Shown one piece after another: positions 1-7,375 of a DNA stretch of 8,550 nucleotides (position 1 is its first letter; each line of letters opens with the position of its first letter). The stretch is taken from assembly GCF_001298715.1 (NCBI RefSeq), contig NZ_CDSC02000351.1:1-8550 (forward strand), written 5' to 3'. The stretch is from Bathymodiolus azoricus thioautotrophic gill symbiont (GTDB lineage: Bacteria; Pseudomonadota; Gammaproteobacteria; PS1; Pseudothioglobaceae). The notes under the pieces are model-generated. The model was not told the DNA's origin. It saw nothing but the letters and a program-made list of their open reading frames with translations, and did no database searches. Both the position numbers and the translations under genes were made by a program.

Positions 1-40
1 ATATAAATTTTGAAATTATATAAATATATGTGGTATCGTA

Positions 41-46
41 TATAAT
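41..46 (+). promoter_or_regulatory. possible -10 element (TATAAT)
   Basis: A perfect TATAAT lies in AT-rich sequence about 35 bases before a hairpin with a T-run. No convincing -35 hexamer sits 16-18 bases upstream (18-23 is ATATAA), and the TTGAAA at 10-15 is 25 bases away, which is too far. The 11-mer ATATAATATCT around it recurs at the dapD promoter. If used, it would produce a very short RNA ending near 110. Chance occurrence in AT-rich DNA is a real alternative. Confidence 0.3.
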
Positions 47-56
47 ATCTCTTAAG

Positions 57-109
57 GATTGCGGATTCGCGGTCGACACTAAGCCATTGTGGATTCACAG
101 TGGCTTTTT
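57..109 (+). terminator. tandem hairpins, the second resembling a rho-independent terminator
   Basis: The first stem pairs 57-63 with 68-74 (7 bp, two of them G-U) around the loop GATT. The second pairs 81-91 with 96-106 (11 bp, one G-U), again with loop GATT. It is followed by a T-run at 105-109. The T-run is only on the plus-strand side, so any termination acts on rightward transcripts, either a gene ending left of the window or a short RNA started near 41. The hairpin overlaps the ancestral stop codon (97-95) of the minus-strand DUF3800 pseudogene. The structure is clear in the sequence; what it terminates is unknown. Confidence 0.6.
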
Positions 110-819
110 GTTATCTGGAAAAACCTTATTGTTAACTATTTTTTCTTTTATAACTTCAAAACTTTTGTTTGTTTGTTTGGGTCTCAGACAATTCAATCCA
201 ATTGGTCGCGCTATCAAATCAGCTAATTGTAACCCTGTGGAATTACTTTGTTTGCTCGCCATTATCATCTCAAAATTGGTTGTTATATATCCTTGAAATT
301 ACCCTTAGAACATATTTTACTAAATTCACGCTCTAAAGCCCTATCTTCTGTTTTTCCTCGTTGCTCTACAACAATATGCGTTATTTTCTTCTGCTGATTA
401 GATGCAATTAAGAAGTTGAATAAATGCTCAATACAAAACTTAAGTGCAATATGATAAGGATTGTTATCATAACGATAATGTTTTTTTAGTTCATCTTTTT
501 TAATAGTTGTACTGATAACTGCAAACTTTTGCTGATTAACAACATCTGATAACTTTTTTATAAAACTGCTTTTCTTTTCTAGATTGTTCAGCACCTTAAA
601 AACACCTTTATCTTTACGAATTTCATTCTCATGCAAAATAACTATATCATGGCCAAAGTGATTAAACTTAAATTCTTGAAAATCCTGAACGGTTTTCAGA
701 TAATCAGATTTTTTGAATATACAGAACGCCAATACGAATATTGGATATTGCTTGTCAATATTGACGAGCCCATGATCACCACTTTCATCAACATAAACGA
801 TATAATCGCTATATTCCAT
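95..819 (-). pseudogene. DUF3800 family protein, frameshifted
   Basis: The family is a presumed RNase H-like nuclease group of unproven function, often found as scattered accessory genes. From ATG 819-817 the frame encodes YVDESGDHG (D11, E12) and VVEQRGKTEDRALE (about residues 150-163), then stops at 285-283 after 178 codons. The rest of the family continues in another frame from 292 to the TGA at 97-95. That part is 65 residues and contains the signature GLQLADLIARPIG (235-197). The upstream stop in that second frame (301-299) confines the lesion to about 283-301. One added base would restore a protein of about 241 residues. The start lies one base after the polA stop, so translation was probably coupled to polA; the Shine-Dalgarno is weak. 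Hand-counted GC over 361-660 is about 28%, well below polA, which suggests foreign origin. The family call is firm; loss of function is inferred, since a sequencing error or ribosomal slippage is possible. Confidence 0.88.
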
Positions 820-820
820 A

Positions 821-3586
821 TTAATGTGCTTCTTGCCAAGACTGCCCGACACCCACATCAACTTTAAGTGGAATGTCTAGCTGGTAAGCATTCTGCATCA
901 AGTTCTGTATTTTTTTAGAAAACTCATCGGCTTTTAGCGCATTCACTTCAAACACCAATTCATCATGGACTTGCATTATCATTTTAATGTCGGGATTATT
1001 TCTGCCAATCCACGCATCAACATCAAGCATGGCTTTTTTAATGATATCCGCTGAAGATCCTTGCATTGGTGCATTGATGGCTGTTCGTAGGGCATGCTGT
1101 TGTAGCATTTTGTTCTTAGCGTTGATTTGTGGCAAATATAAACGCCTACCTATCACCGTTTCAACATACCCTTGCGCCTTGGCTAATTCTTTGGTGCGCT
1201 CCATATAGTTAGCTACATTTGGATAGTTCTCAAAATACGCATCAATATATTGCTTGGCTTCGGTGCGTGAGACATCAATTTGCTTCGCCAAACCAAAGGC
1301 ACTCATACCATAAATCAAACCAAAGTTAATCGCTTTGGCTTTGCGACGGTGCTCTTTAGTCACAGCGTCAAGTGGCACATTAAACATAGTGGATGCAGTG
1401 GCGCTGTGCACATCTTTGTCTTCATTGAATGCACTTAAAAGGTTTTGGTCTTTAGAGATATGCGCCATAATTCTAAGCTCAATCTGCGAATAATCTGCTG
1501 CAATAATAACTTTACCTTCGCTGGCGATAAAAGCCGAACGAATTCTTGCGCCTTGCTCGCTACGAATGGGGATATTTTGTAGATTTGGGTTACTAGATGA
1601 CAAGCGGCCTGTGGCAGTAACTGCTTGATGATAAGAAGTGTGCAACCTTTTAGTGTGCAGGTCAATTTGCTTAGGCAGTGCCTCCAAATAAGTAGAATTG
1701 AGCTTAGTTAGCATACGATAACTGAGTATCAAGTCCACTAAGGGGTGGTCTAATAATTTCAGGGCTTCTTCATTGGTTGATGGTGCGCCTTTCGGGGTTT
1801 TCTTTTTTGATTTCAACCCTAAACCTTCTTCTGAGAACAAAATTTGCTGAATTTGTTTCGGCGATTCTAAATTAAACGCATTGCCTGCTAATTCAAATGC
1901 CTGCGTCTGAATGGCTTCCATCTGCACAATAACATCAAATTGCTGCTTACCCAAGGCATTAGCATCTAATTCTACGCCATTGCGCTCCATGGTTACCAAA
2001 ACAGCAATCAGGGGTAATTCTATCGTTTGATACAGTTTGTAAAGTTTGGCATAATTCACCAATTCTTGCGCCAAAACTTCGTTGAGTTTATGTGTCACAA
2101 TAACATCTTCACAAGCATACGGAGCACCGTTATCAATACTCACTTGATTGAAGGTGATTTGCTTTTTACCCTTGCCTGCAATATCGGTAAAATGAATAGT
2201 GGTATGCCCTAGATAATACTCGGATAGGTCGTCCATATTATGTCTTGATGCAACTGAATTCAAACAATAGGATTTGAGCATAGTATCATCAACAATGCCG
2301 TTGAGTATAACGCCATAATTTGCTAGGATATGGCTGTCGTATTTGAGGTTTTGTCCGATTTTTCCAATGCTTGAATTCTCTAAAATTACCCGTAATTTTG
2401 ATAACACTTCATCAAAGCTCAGTTGTGCTGGTGCGTCTAAATAATCATGAGCAACAGGAACATAGAAACTGTCTTTGTCTACCAAAAATACCCAGCCGAC
2501 AATTTTGCCGTTCATATAATCTAGCGAATCGGTTTCTAAATCAAAAACAAAGCGTTTACATGTGCTCAGGCGTTTTACCAAAGCTTCAAAATTATCTTGT
2601 GTGAATACTGTGTTTTGTGTGTATTCTTTTAACCAATCAGACTGACGCACCTCAGTCTGTGACACTTCAGAGCTTAACTCAGCTATGGGCGAGGTCGTTG
2701 ACTTTACGACCGGAGTTGTCACGCTTGACTCAACACCGCCAAGTTGTTTAAACCATACTTTAAAACCGTATTTTTGATAAAGGTGCATCAACTTTTCGTT
2801 GTCTGCACCTGGTTCGTTATCCAAAATATCACAAGGCAACTCTACATCAAACTTGAGTTTCACTAATTTATAAGACAAATCTAGTAGGTCAAAATTCTCT
2901 CGCAATTTCTCACCCACTTTGCCACCAATTTGCTCAGCATTGACCTTGATACCTTCAATAGATTTAAACTGCCCTAGCCACTTAATCGCGGTTTTAGGTC
3001 CTACACTTGGTACCCCAGGAATATTATCGGCACTATCGCCAGTGAGTGCCAAAAGGTCTAAGATTTGCTCAGGACTAACACCTATTTTTTCCACAACACC
3101 GTCATAATCCAACAAGTTACCTTTCATATCCAGCTGGTGTATATGCTCGTTAACCAATTGCATTAAATCTTTATCGCCACTGGCAATAATCGTATCTAGC
3201 TTATGCTCCTTGGCACAAAGCGTTAGCGTAGCAATCACATCGTCTGCTTCCACGCCATCAACACACATAAAATGAAACCCCATCGCACGAATAATTTCAT
3301 ACAGTGGTTCAATTTGCATAACCAACTCTTCATCAGCAGGCTTGCGATGTGCTTTGTACTGAGGGTAAATCTCATGACGGTGGTTCTTGCCTTTGGCATC
3401 AAAGATTGCAATGAGTTTTGCTTCAGGGTATTGATTCTGTAGGCGCTTCAACGCATTAATGACGCCAAACATTGCCCCTGTTGGAAAACCCTCATCATTG
3501 GTTAAATTTTGTGCAATAGTAGAAAAATAAGCCCTAAATAAAAAGGCTGATCCGTCTAATAGAATAAGTTGATGAGGGTTTGACAT
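821..3586 (-). CDS. polA: DNA polymerase I
   Basis: Repair and primer-removing polymerase of 921 residues (928 in E. coli), with all three activities apparently intact. The 5'-3' exonuclease domain (about 1-285) has LLDGS with D11, FDAKGK at 62-67, GVEADD at 111-116, SGDKD at 136-140 and TGDSADNIPGVPSVG at 182-196. A Ser/Thr/Val-rich linker follows (about 286-320). The 3'-5' proofreading domain (about 340-510) keeps D349, E351, D417, Y490 and D494. The polymerase domain has motif A DYSQIELR (D698), the O-helix RRKAKAINFGLIYG (747-760) and motif C VHDE (H874-E876). I chose ATG 3586-3584 because MSNPHQLILLDGS aligns with the E. coli N-terminus; upstream in-frame ATGs at 3616 and 3637 would add unaligned residues. 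No strong Shine-Dalgarno is visible. It is transcribed divergently from znuC, and the DUF3800 pseudogene follows directly. Confidence 0.98.
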   Translation of the reverse strand: MSNPHQLILLDGSAFLFRAYFSTIAQNLTNDEGFPTGAMFGVINALKRLQNQYPEAKLIAIFDAKGKNHRHEIYPQYKAHRKPADEELVMQIEPLYEIIRAMGFHFMCVDGVEADDVIATLTLCAKEHKLDTIIASGDKDLMQLVNEHIHQLDMKGNLLDYDGVVEKIGVSPEQILDLLALTGDSADNIPGVPSVGPKTAIKWLGQFKSIEGIKVNAEQIGGKVGEKLRENFDLLDLSYKLVKLKFDVELPCDILDNEPGADNEKLMHLYQKYGFKVWFKQLGGVESSVTTPVVKSTTSPIAELSSEVSQTEVRQSDWLKEYTQNTVFTQDNFEALVKRLSTCKRFVFDLETDSLDYMNGKIVGWVFLVDKDSFYVPVAHDYLDAPAQLSFDEVLSKLRVILENSSIGKIGQNLKYDSHILANYGVILNGIVDDTMLKSYCLNSVASRHNMDDLSEYYLGHTTIHFTDIAGKGKKQITFNQVSIDNGAPYACEDVIVTHKLNEVLAQELVNYAKLYKLYQTIELPLIAVLVTMERNGVELDANALGKQQFDVIVQMEAIQTQAFELAGNAFNLESPKQIQQILFSEEGLGLKSKKKTPKGAPSTNEEALKLLDHPLVDLILSYRMLTKLNSTYLEALPKQIDLHTKRLHTSYHQAVTATGRLSSSNPNLQNIPIRSEQGARIRSAFIASEGKVIIAADYSQIELRIMAHISKDQNLLSAFNEDKDVHSATASTMFNVPLDAVTKEHRRKAKAINFGLIYGMSAFGLAKQIDVSRTEAKQYIDAYFENYPNVANYMERTKELAKAQGYVETVIGRRLYLPQINAKNKMLQQHALRTAINAPMQGSSADIIKKAMLDVDAWIGRNNPDIKMIMQVHDELVFEVNALKADEFSKKIQNLMQNAYQLDIPLKVDVGVGQSWQEAH

Positions 3587-3639
3587 AAGGGTGAATTTTA
3601 CCGATTTTTTAGACATCAAGATTAGTATAAAATACACCT
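3587..3639. promoter_or_regulatory. divergent polA/znuC promoter region
   Basis: This 53-bp AT-rich gap must carry or adjoin the starts of both genes. A rightward -10 (TATAAA, 3626-3631) overlaps a leftward -10 (TATACT, read 3629-3624), within the inverted repeat GTAT-AAA-ATAC at 3625-3635. Neither has a good -35 at normal spacing. The leftward site would give polA a leader of about 30 bases. The rightward one would start almost at the znuC ATG, giving a nearly leaderless mRNA. I see no convincing match to the longer Zur operator expected upstream of zinc-import genes. The assignment is tentative. Confidence 0.35.
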
Positions 3640-4368
3640 ATGACAATCTCATCTCAAGCCCTTATTAGCGCTCACGATATCAGTCTCACGCGCCGTGGAA
3701 AAAGCGTTTTGGATAAGGTGAGTTTTGAGCTACAGCAGGGAGAGTTTCTTACTATCATCGGTCCAAATGGTGCAGGGAAAAGCTCACTTATCAAGGTTTT
3801 ATTGGGTTTGATTAAAGCCGATAGTGGTAATATTAAGCGTGCGAAAAAATTCAAATTGGGTTATATGCCACAAGCTTTTAGCCCCAATCCATTTATGCCA
3901 CTAAAGGTGCTTGATTTTTGCAATCTGAATCAAAAAGTTGCACCTAGTTTCTTGCAAGAAACCGCTGAATTAATGGGGATTCAAGACTTGTTAGACTCAC
4001 CTTTAAAAATCCTATCAGGTGGTGAGTTACAACGCGTATTACTAACGCGTGCGCTACTCAATAAACCCAATGTATTGATCTTGGACGAACCTGCACAAAA
4101 TCTTGATGTTGATGGACAAATGCAGCTCTATAAACTCATTCAAAACATTCACCAACAACAAGGCTGTGCGGTGTTGATGATCTCTCACGACCTACATCGG
4201 GTAATGAAAGAATCCACCCAAGTACTGTGCCTATATCACCATATTTGTTGCATGGGAAAACCTGAGGCGCTTATTAAAGATGCTCAATTTAATGATTTAT
4301 ACGCCGACCAGATGGATGAACTAATGACAACTTATGAGCATCATCACAATCATTGTCACGAAGATTAG
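3640..4368 (+). CDS. znuC: zinc ABC transporter ATP-binding protein ZnuC
   Basis: The cytoplasmic ATPase of the ZnuABC high-affinity zinc importer, which works with the periplasmic binding protein ZnuA and the permease ZnuB. At 242 residues it holds the full ABC cassette: Walker A GPNGAGKSS (41-49), Q-loop Q78, signature LSGGELQ (125-131), Walker B LILDEP (146-151) and switch histidine H183. ZnuC rather than a general metal ATPase is supported by GYMPQ (74-78), the LCLYHHICC block (196-204) that nearly repeats the E. coli ZnuC sequence, and a histidine-rich tail HHHNHCH (234-240). Neither znuA nor znuB is adjacent; dapD follows 46 bases after the stop. The partners must be encoded elsewhere if the system works. 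The ATG has almost no leader and no Shine-Dalgarno. Manganese or iron-type MntB/FecE relatives are a less likely alternative. Confidence 0.93.
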   Translation: MTISSQALISAHDISLTRRGKSVLDKVSFELQQGEFLTIIGPNGAGKSSLIKVLLGLIKADSGNIKRAKKFKLGYMPQAFSPNPFMPLKVLDFCNLNQKVAPSFLQETAELMGIQDLLDSPLKILSGGELQRVLLTRALLNKPNVLILDEPAQNLDVDGQMQLYKLIQNIHQQQGCAVLMISHDLHRVMKESTQVLCLYHHICCMGKPEALIKDAQFNDLYADQMDELMTTYEHHHNHCHED

Positions 4369-4381
4369 TGGCTTGCCCTGA

Positions 4382-4387
4382 TATAAT
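4382..4387 (+). promoter_or_regulatory. extended -10 promoter of dapD
   Basis: A perfect TATAAT preceded by TG at 4379-4380 (TGATATAAT) forms an extended -10, which can work without a good -35. The nearest -35-like hexamer, TTGTCA at 4353-4358 inside znuC, is 23 bases away, which is too far. Transcription would start near 4394, leaving a leader of about 20 bases before the dapD ATG. This suggests dapD is expressed independently of znuC. Confidence 0.6.
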
Positions 4388-4414
4388 ATCTGTTTTTTGA
4401 ACGATGGATACCTT

Positions 4415-5230
4415 ATGAAAGATATTATTGAAGTGGCTTTTGAAGACAGGGCTAACATCAACCCACAAACTGCCAGTAGCGAAGTTAAACAAGCCGTTGC
4501 TGAGGCGATCCATCTGCTCGATTCAGGTCAAGCGCGTGTTGCCGAACAACAAGGTGTGGGTGATTGGACAGTTAACGAATGGCTAAAAAAAGCAGTGTTA
4601 CTTTCTTTTAGGTTAGAAGACAACACGCCAATGCCAGGCGGATTTACCCAATACTACGATAAAGTGCCTTCAAAATTTGCCGAACTATCAGCAGATGAAT
4701 TTGCAGCAGCAGGTGTTCGTGTCGTGCCACCAGCGAGTGCGCGTCGTGGCTCGTTCATCGCCAAAGACACAGTGCTTATGCCGTCGTATGTCAATATTGG
4801 CGCTTATGTTGGCTCTGGCACAATGGTAGATACTTGGACAACCGTTGGTTCTTGCGCACAAATTGGCAAGAATGTACACCTCTCAGGTGGTGTTGGTATC
4901 GGTGGTGTTTTAGAGCCATTACAAGCCAGCCCAACTATTATTGAAGATAACTGCTTTATTGGTGCTCGTTCAGAGGTAGTTGAAGGCGTGATTGTTGAAG
5001 AGGGTGCGGTGATTTCAATGGGTGTTTATATAGGGCAATCTACCAAGATCTTCAATCGAGAAACTGGCGAAATAACTTATGGTCGTGTACCAGCAGGCTC
5101 AGTTGTTGTATCTGGCAATCTACCTTCAAAAGATGGTAGTTATTCACTCTACTGCGCAGTGATTGTCAAACAAGTAGACGCTAAAACTCGTTCTAAAGTA
5201 GGTATCAACGAACTCCTAAGAGGCATTTAA
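4415..5230 (+). CDS. dapD: 2,3,4,5-tetrahydropyridine-2,6-dicarboxylate N-succinyltransferase
   Basis: Transfers succinyl from succinyl-CoA to tetrahydrodipicolinate in the succinylase branch of lysine and meso-diaminopimelate synthesis, which feeds protein and peptidoglycan. The protein has 271 residues (274 in E. coli) and aligns end to end. There is a helical N-terminal domain (about 1-100), then a left-handed beta-helix of hexapeptide repeats (about 105-235). Very conserved blocks include [13 protein letters not shown] (120-132), GTMVDTW (135-141), [19 protein letters not shown] (146-164) and [17 protein letters not shown] (175-191). D139 and E187 fall where the family's proposed catalytic Asp and Glu lie. 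ATG 4415 starts [10 protein letters not shown], matching the E. coli IIETAFE region; an in-frame TTG at 4397 is rejected. The Shine-Dalgarno is poor. No other lysine gene is adjacent. Confidence 0.97.
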   Translation: MKDIIEVAFEDRANINPQTASSEVKQAVAEAIHLLDSGQARVAEQQGVGDWTVNEWLKKAVLLSFRLEDNTPMPGGFTQYYDKVPSKFAELSADEFAAAGVRVVPPASARRGSFIAKDTVLMPSYVNIGAYVGSGTMVDTWTTVGSCAQIGKNVHLSGGVGIGGVLEPLQASPTIIEDNCFIGARSEVVEGVIVEEGAVISMGVYIGQSTKIFNRETGEITYGRVPAGSVVVSGNLPSKDGSYSLYCAVIVKQVDAKTRSKVGINELLRGI

Positions 5231-5244
5231 TAAAACTCGCCTTA

Positions 5245-5276
5245 AAAGATATTGACACAATTAGATCAATATCTTT
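5245..5276. terminator. hairpin between convergent genes, possible bidirectional terminator
   Basis: An 11-bp perfect AT-rich stem pairs 5245-5255 with 5266-5276 around a 10-base loop. It begins 14 bases after the dapD stop and ends 14 bases before the last base of the convergent phosphoesterase gene. The outer pairs are A-T, so each strand ends its hairpin in TTT (TTTT on the minus strand), with no long T-tract beyond. The position favours a shared terminator, but the weak stem and short tract make its efficiency doubtful. Confidence 0.5.
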
Positions 5277-5290
5277 ACCAGCTTCTTTAG

Positions 5291-6526
5291 CTATTGACAG
5301 ATTAAAGAGGGATGTTGCTTGTCAGATAACCATATGCATTCTCCAGTATGGGCGCCATTTTGCTTATAAAATTTAAGGGTTTTACTTGACTCTGTCAAAA
5401 TTCCGTAACCAAAACCAGAGCGAGAATAAACAAAATTAGCCATATGTTTGTTTATGTCAACATTTTTTTGCGTGGTATTGCCAACTTTTACCAACTCTGT
5501 GCCACTATTGCCAATAATCACTTGATCATAATCAGTTTGCATATCCAGTACTTGCAGATAATGGGCATGTCCAGAAACAAATAGCGTGCGCTTGGGTAGT
5601 AAGTTCTTAAAAGCAATTTGTTGGGTTAGATTGCCATAATAATAAGTAGATTTAATTTTGTTATAAGTCCACATAGGTCGATGCGTTAGGAATATATTGG
5701 TTGAATCTTTATCAATTTTTAATTGCGCTATTGCCTTTTTATAAAGTGCCAATTGTGGCTCAGAAGTACGATCATCCTGACCAGAACTACTGTCAAACAT
5801 AATATAATTAACCCCTTTCAATTTCAATATATAAGGCTTTTCCATCTCTGCACAAGCTTGCCCCGCCTTTGGATACGCCCATGGCGATAAATAGCGCGAC
5901 CAGCCGTTTTGTGCTCTGCCACATTCTTCATGATTACCCCTAGAAAGAGCAATTACTGAGGATTGAAATAATGAGTTTGCAGGTGCAAACCAATCGGCAT
6001 TCCAAGTATCCCAGTTGTATCCACTAGGCGAGCCTTTGCAACCTTTATCACCTTCAGGACAAGGGGTTTCTCGGTAAAAATAATCGCCTACATGCAAAAT
6101 TATATCGGGGGTTTGGGCGCCAATACTGGCACTCAATTCACGCAACGGCCAAGCTTGAGCATCATTACACGCTTGTGCATTAATTTTATTAATGCGACAT
6201 CCTGTATCGCCTAATATAGCAATACGATCTACCACACTGGGCAAAGTCGGCAACGCCTGCTGTTTAATTTTAATTGAACGGGTATCACGACTGACCAACA
6301 ATTCACATACTGCGGGGAAATCCACCACCTTAGCAGCTCTTAAGTGCATAGCCGTAGGGACATTATCAACACTCACTTTTGGACATTGCGTATCATTTAA
6401 TAAGACAACTCTGACGCTAAGCTGGTCATTTGTCACCATTTGAACCCATTGAGGATTAGACTGCGCATTACTCAAAAACGCTAATGCCAACAACGAAATA
6501 CCCGTCACAAATTTAAAAAATCTCAT
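5291..6526 (-). CDS. secreted calcineurin-like metallophosphoesterase
   Basis: A predicted periplasmic or secreted hydrolase of 411 residues; the substrate is unknown. It starts with a Sec signal peptide (MRFFKFVTG, hydrophobic core to about 18), with likely cleavage after SNA (19-21). The metallophosphatase motifs appear in order: GDTG (D107), GDYFY (D148, Y151), GNHEE (N198, H199), TH (H282) and GHAH (H320, H322). The GDxxY form resembles purple acid phosphatase relatives. The region at about 22-95 before motif I is not recognised. Ten cysteines (48, 74, 110, 120, 156, 163, 202, 225, 397, 410) suit disulfides outside the cytoplasm. ATG 6526-6524 is chosen because GGAGG (6536-6532) sits five bases upstream; a TTG at 6538 overlaps that site. 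The ATG lies 12 bases after the ubiA stop, so it is last in the ycfH-rluC-ubiA operon. Fold and export are well supported; acid phosphatase activity is inference. Confidence 0.88.
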   Translation of the reverse strand: MRFFKFVTGISLLALAFLSNAQSNPQWVQMVTNDQLSVRVVLLNDTQCPKVSVDNVPTAMHLRAAKVVDFPAVCELLVSRDTRSIKIKQQALPTLPSVVDRIAILGDTGCRINKINAQACNDAQAWPLRELSASIGAQTPDIILHVGDYFYRETPCPEGDKGCKGSPSGYNWDTWNADWFAPANSLFQSSVIALSRGNHEECGRAQNGWSRYLSPWAYPKAGQACAEMEKPYILKLKGVNYIMFDSSSGQDDRTSEPQLALYKKAIAQLKIDKDSTNIFLTHRPMWTYNKIKSTYYYGNLTQQIAFKNLLPKRTLFVSGHAHYLQVLDMQTDYDQVIIGNSGTELVKVGNTTQKNVDINKHMANFVYSRSGFGYGILTESSKTLKFYKQNGAHTGECIWLSDKQHPSLICQ

Positions 6527-6531
6527 AAAAA

Positions 6532-6536
6532 CCTCC
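6532..6536 (-). promoter_or_regulatory. Shine-Dalgarno GGAGG fixing the phosphoesterase start
   Basis: GGAGG followed by five T residues and then ATG is the strongest ribosome binding site in the window. It lies between the ubiA stop (6541-6539) and ATG 6526, and it decides that start over the in-frame TTG at 6538. Confidence 0.85.
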
Positions 6537-6538
6537 AA

Positions 6539-7375
6539 TCATAATCCAAAAATAATACCCAACAGCACACTCATCCCAATATAGTGATTGTGCAAAAATG
6601 CCTTAAAACAAGCGCCTTTCTCCCGCTTTTTAATTAAAAACTGATGATAAAACATCAACCCCAACACCACAAACAACATAAGAAAATACTCTAATTTTAA
6701 TCCAAATACCCGCCCAATTGTAATCAAAATACCAATCAACATTAATTGCAACAAAGCAATAATGAGCCGATCAAACCGAGCAAATAAAATGGCACTGGAT
6801 TTAACCCCAATCTTTAAATCTTCCTCTCTATCCGCCATGGCATACATAGTATCGTAAATCACCGTCCACACAACAGTCGCCAAAAAAACCCACCACGCAC
6901 CCGCAAGCACGCTGCCATTGGTGGCAGCAAAAGCCATCGGCACACTCATTGCAAATGCACAGCCAAGCACGAACTGTGGCAGGTGCGTCCAACGCTTAGT
7001 AAACGGATAGAGTGTCGCCAAAAAAGCTGCAATCACTGCTAATTGAATGGTCAAAGTATTGGTCATCAATACCAAACCAAAGGCGATCATCATCAGCACA
7101 AAAAATAAAATAAGTGCTGATTTTGGATGAATTTCCCCTGTGGTGATGGGACGGTTTTGCGTGCGTTTGATCAATTTATCAATCCCTCTATCTGCATAAT
7201 CATTAATCACACAACCTGCTGAACGCATTAAAACCACCCCTGCAACAAAAATCAAGCATAACTTTAAATCAGGCACTCTCTCTGCCGCCAAAAACAACGC
7301 CCACAAAGCAGGATAAAGTAACAAATAAATCCCAATCGGCTTGTGTAAACGCATCAGGAGAAAATAAGCCTTCAT
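6539..7375 (-). CDS. ubiA: 4-hydroxybenzoate polyprenyltransferase
   Basis: An inner-membrane enzyme that attaches the polyprenyl tail to 4-hydroxybenzoate in ubiquinone synthesis. It has 278 residues (290 in E. coli) and is strongly hydrophobic, with about eight or nine membrane segments. Both Mg-binding Asp-rich motifs of the UbiA superfamily are present: NDYADRGID (58-66) and DTMYAMADREED (175-186), the second followed by LKIGVKSSA, typical of UbiA proper. RTQNRPITTGEI (71-82) is also characteristic of the family. Its ATG overlaps the rluC stop in an ATGA arrangement (7375-7372) with no clear Shine-Dalgarno, which indicates translational coupling. ubiC, often the partner of ubiA in enterobacteria, is not in this window. 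Menaquinone or heme O prenyltransferases are less likely given the motif context. Confidence 0.96.
   Translation of the reverse strand: MKAYFLLMRLHKPIGIYLLLYPALWALFLAAERVPDLKLCLIFVAGVVLMRSAGCVINDYADRGIDKLIKRTQNRPITTGEIHPKSALILFFVLMMIAFGLVLMTNTLTIQLAVIAAFLATLYPFTKRWTHLPQFVLGCAFAMSVPMAFAATNGSVLAGAWWVFLATVVWTVIYDTMYAMADREEDLKIGVKSSAILFARFDRLIIALLQLMLIGILITIGRVFGLKLEYFLMLFVVLGLMFYHQFLIKKREKGACFKAFLHNHYIGMSVLLGIIFGL

Noticed and set aside
30..296. Plus-strand open frame of 88 codons starting with GTG
   Set aside because: It lies opposite the displaced C-terminal part of the DUF3800 pseudogene, whose GLQLAD motif on the minus strand explains the openness. It has no Shine-Dalgarno and crosses the terminator-like hairpin.
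1435..1665. Alternative-frame open frames inside polA, dapD, rluC and the phosphoesterase
   Set aside because: They overlap strongly conserved genes, lack ribosome binding sites and show no recognisable protein features.
3587..3637. N-terminal extension of polA to ATG 3616 or ATG 3637
   Set aside because: The added residues do not match known DNA polymerase I N-termini, and they would cover the only promoter-like sequence for polA.
4397..4414. dapD start at TTG 4397
   Set aside because: The ATG at 4415 gives the family's usual N-terminus, and the TTG would sit only a few bases after the predicted transcription start.
6527..6538. Phosphoesterase start at TTG 6538
   Set aside because: It would read through the GGAGG ribosome binding site; ATG 6526 is correctly spaced from that site and begins a normal signal peptide.
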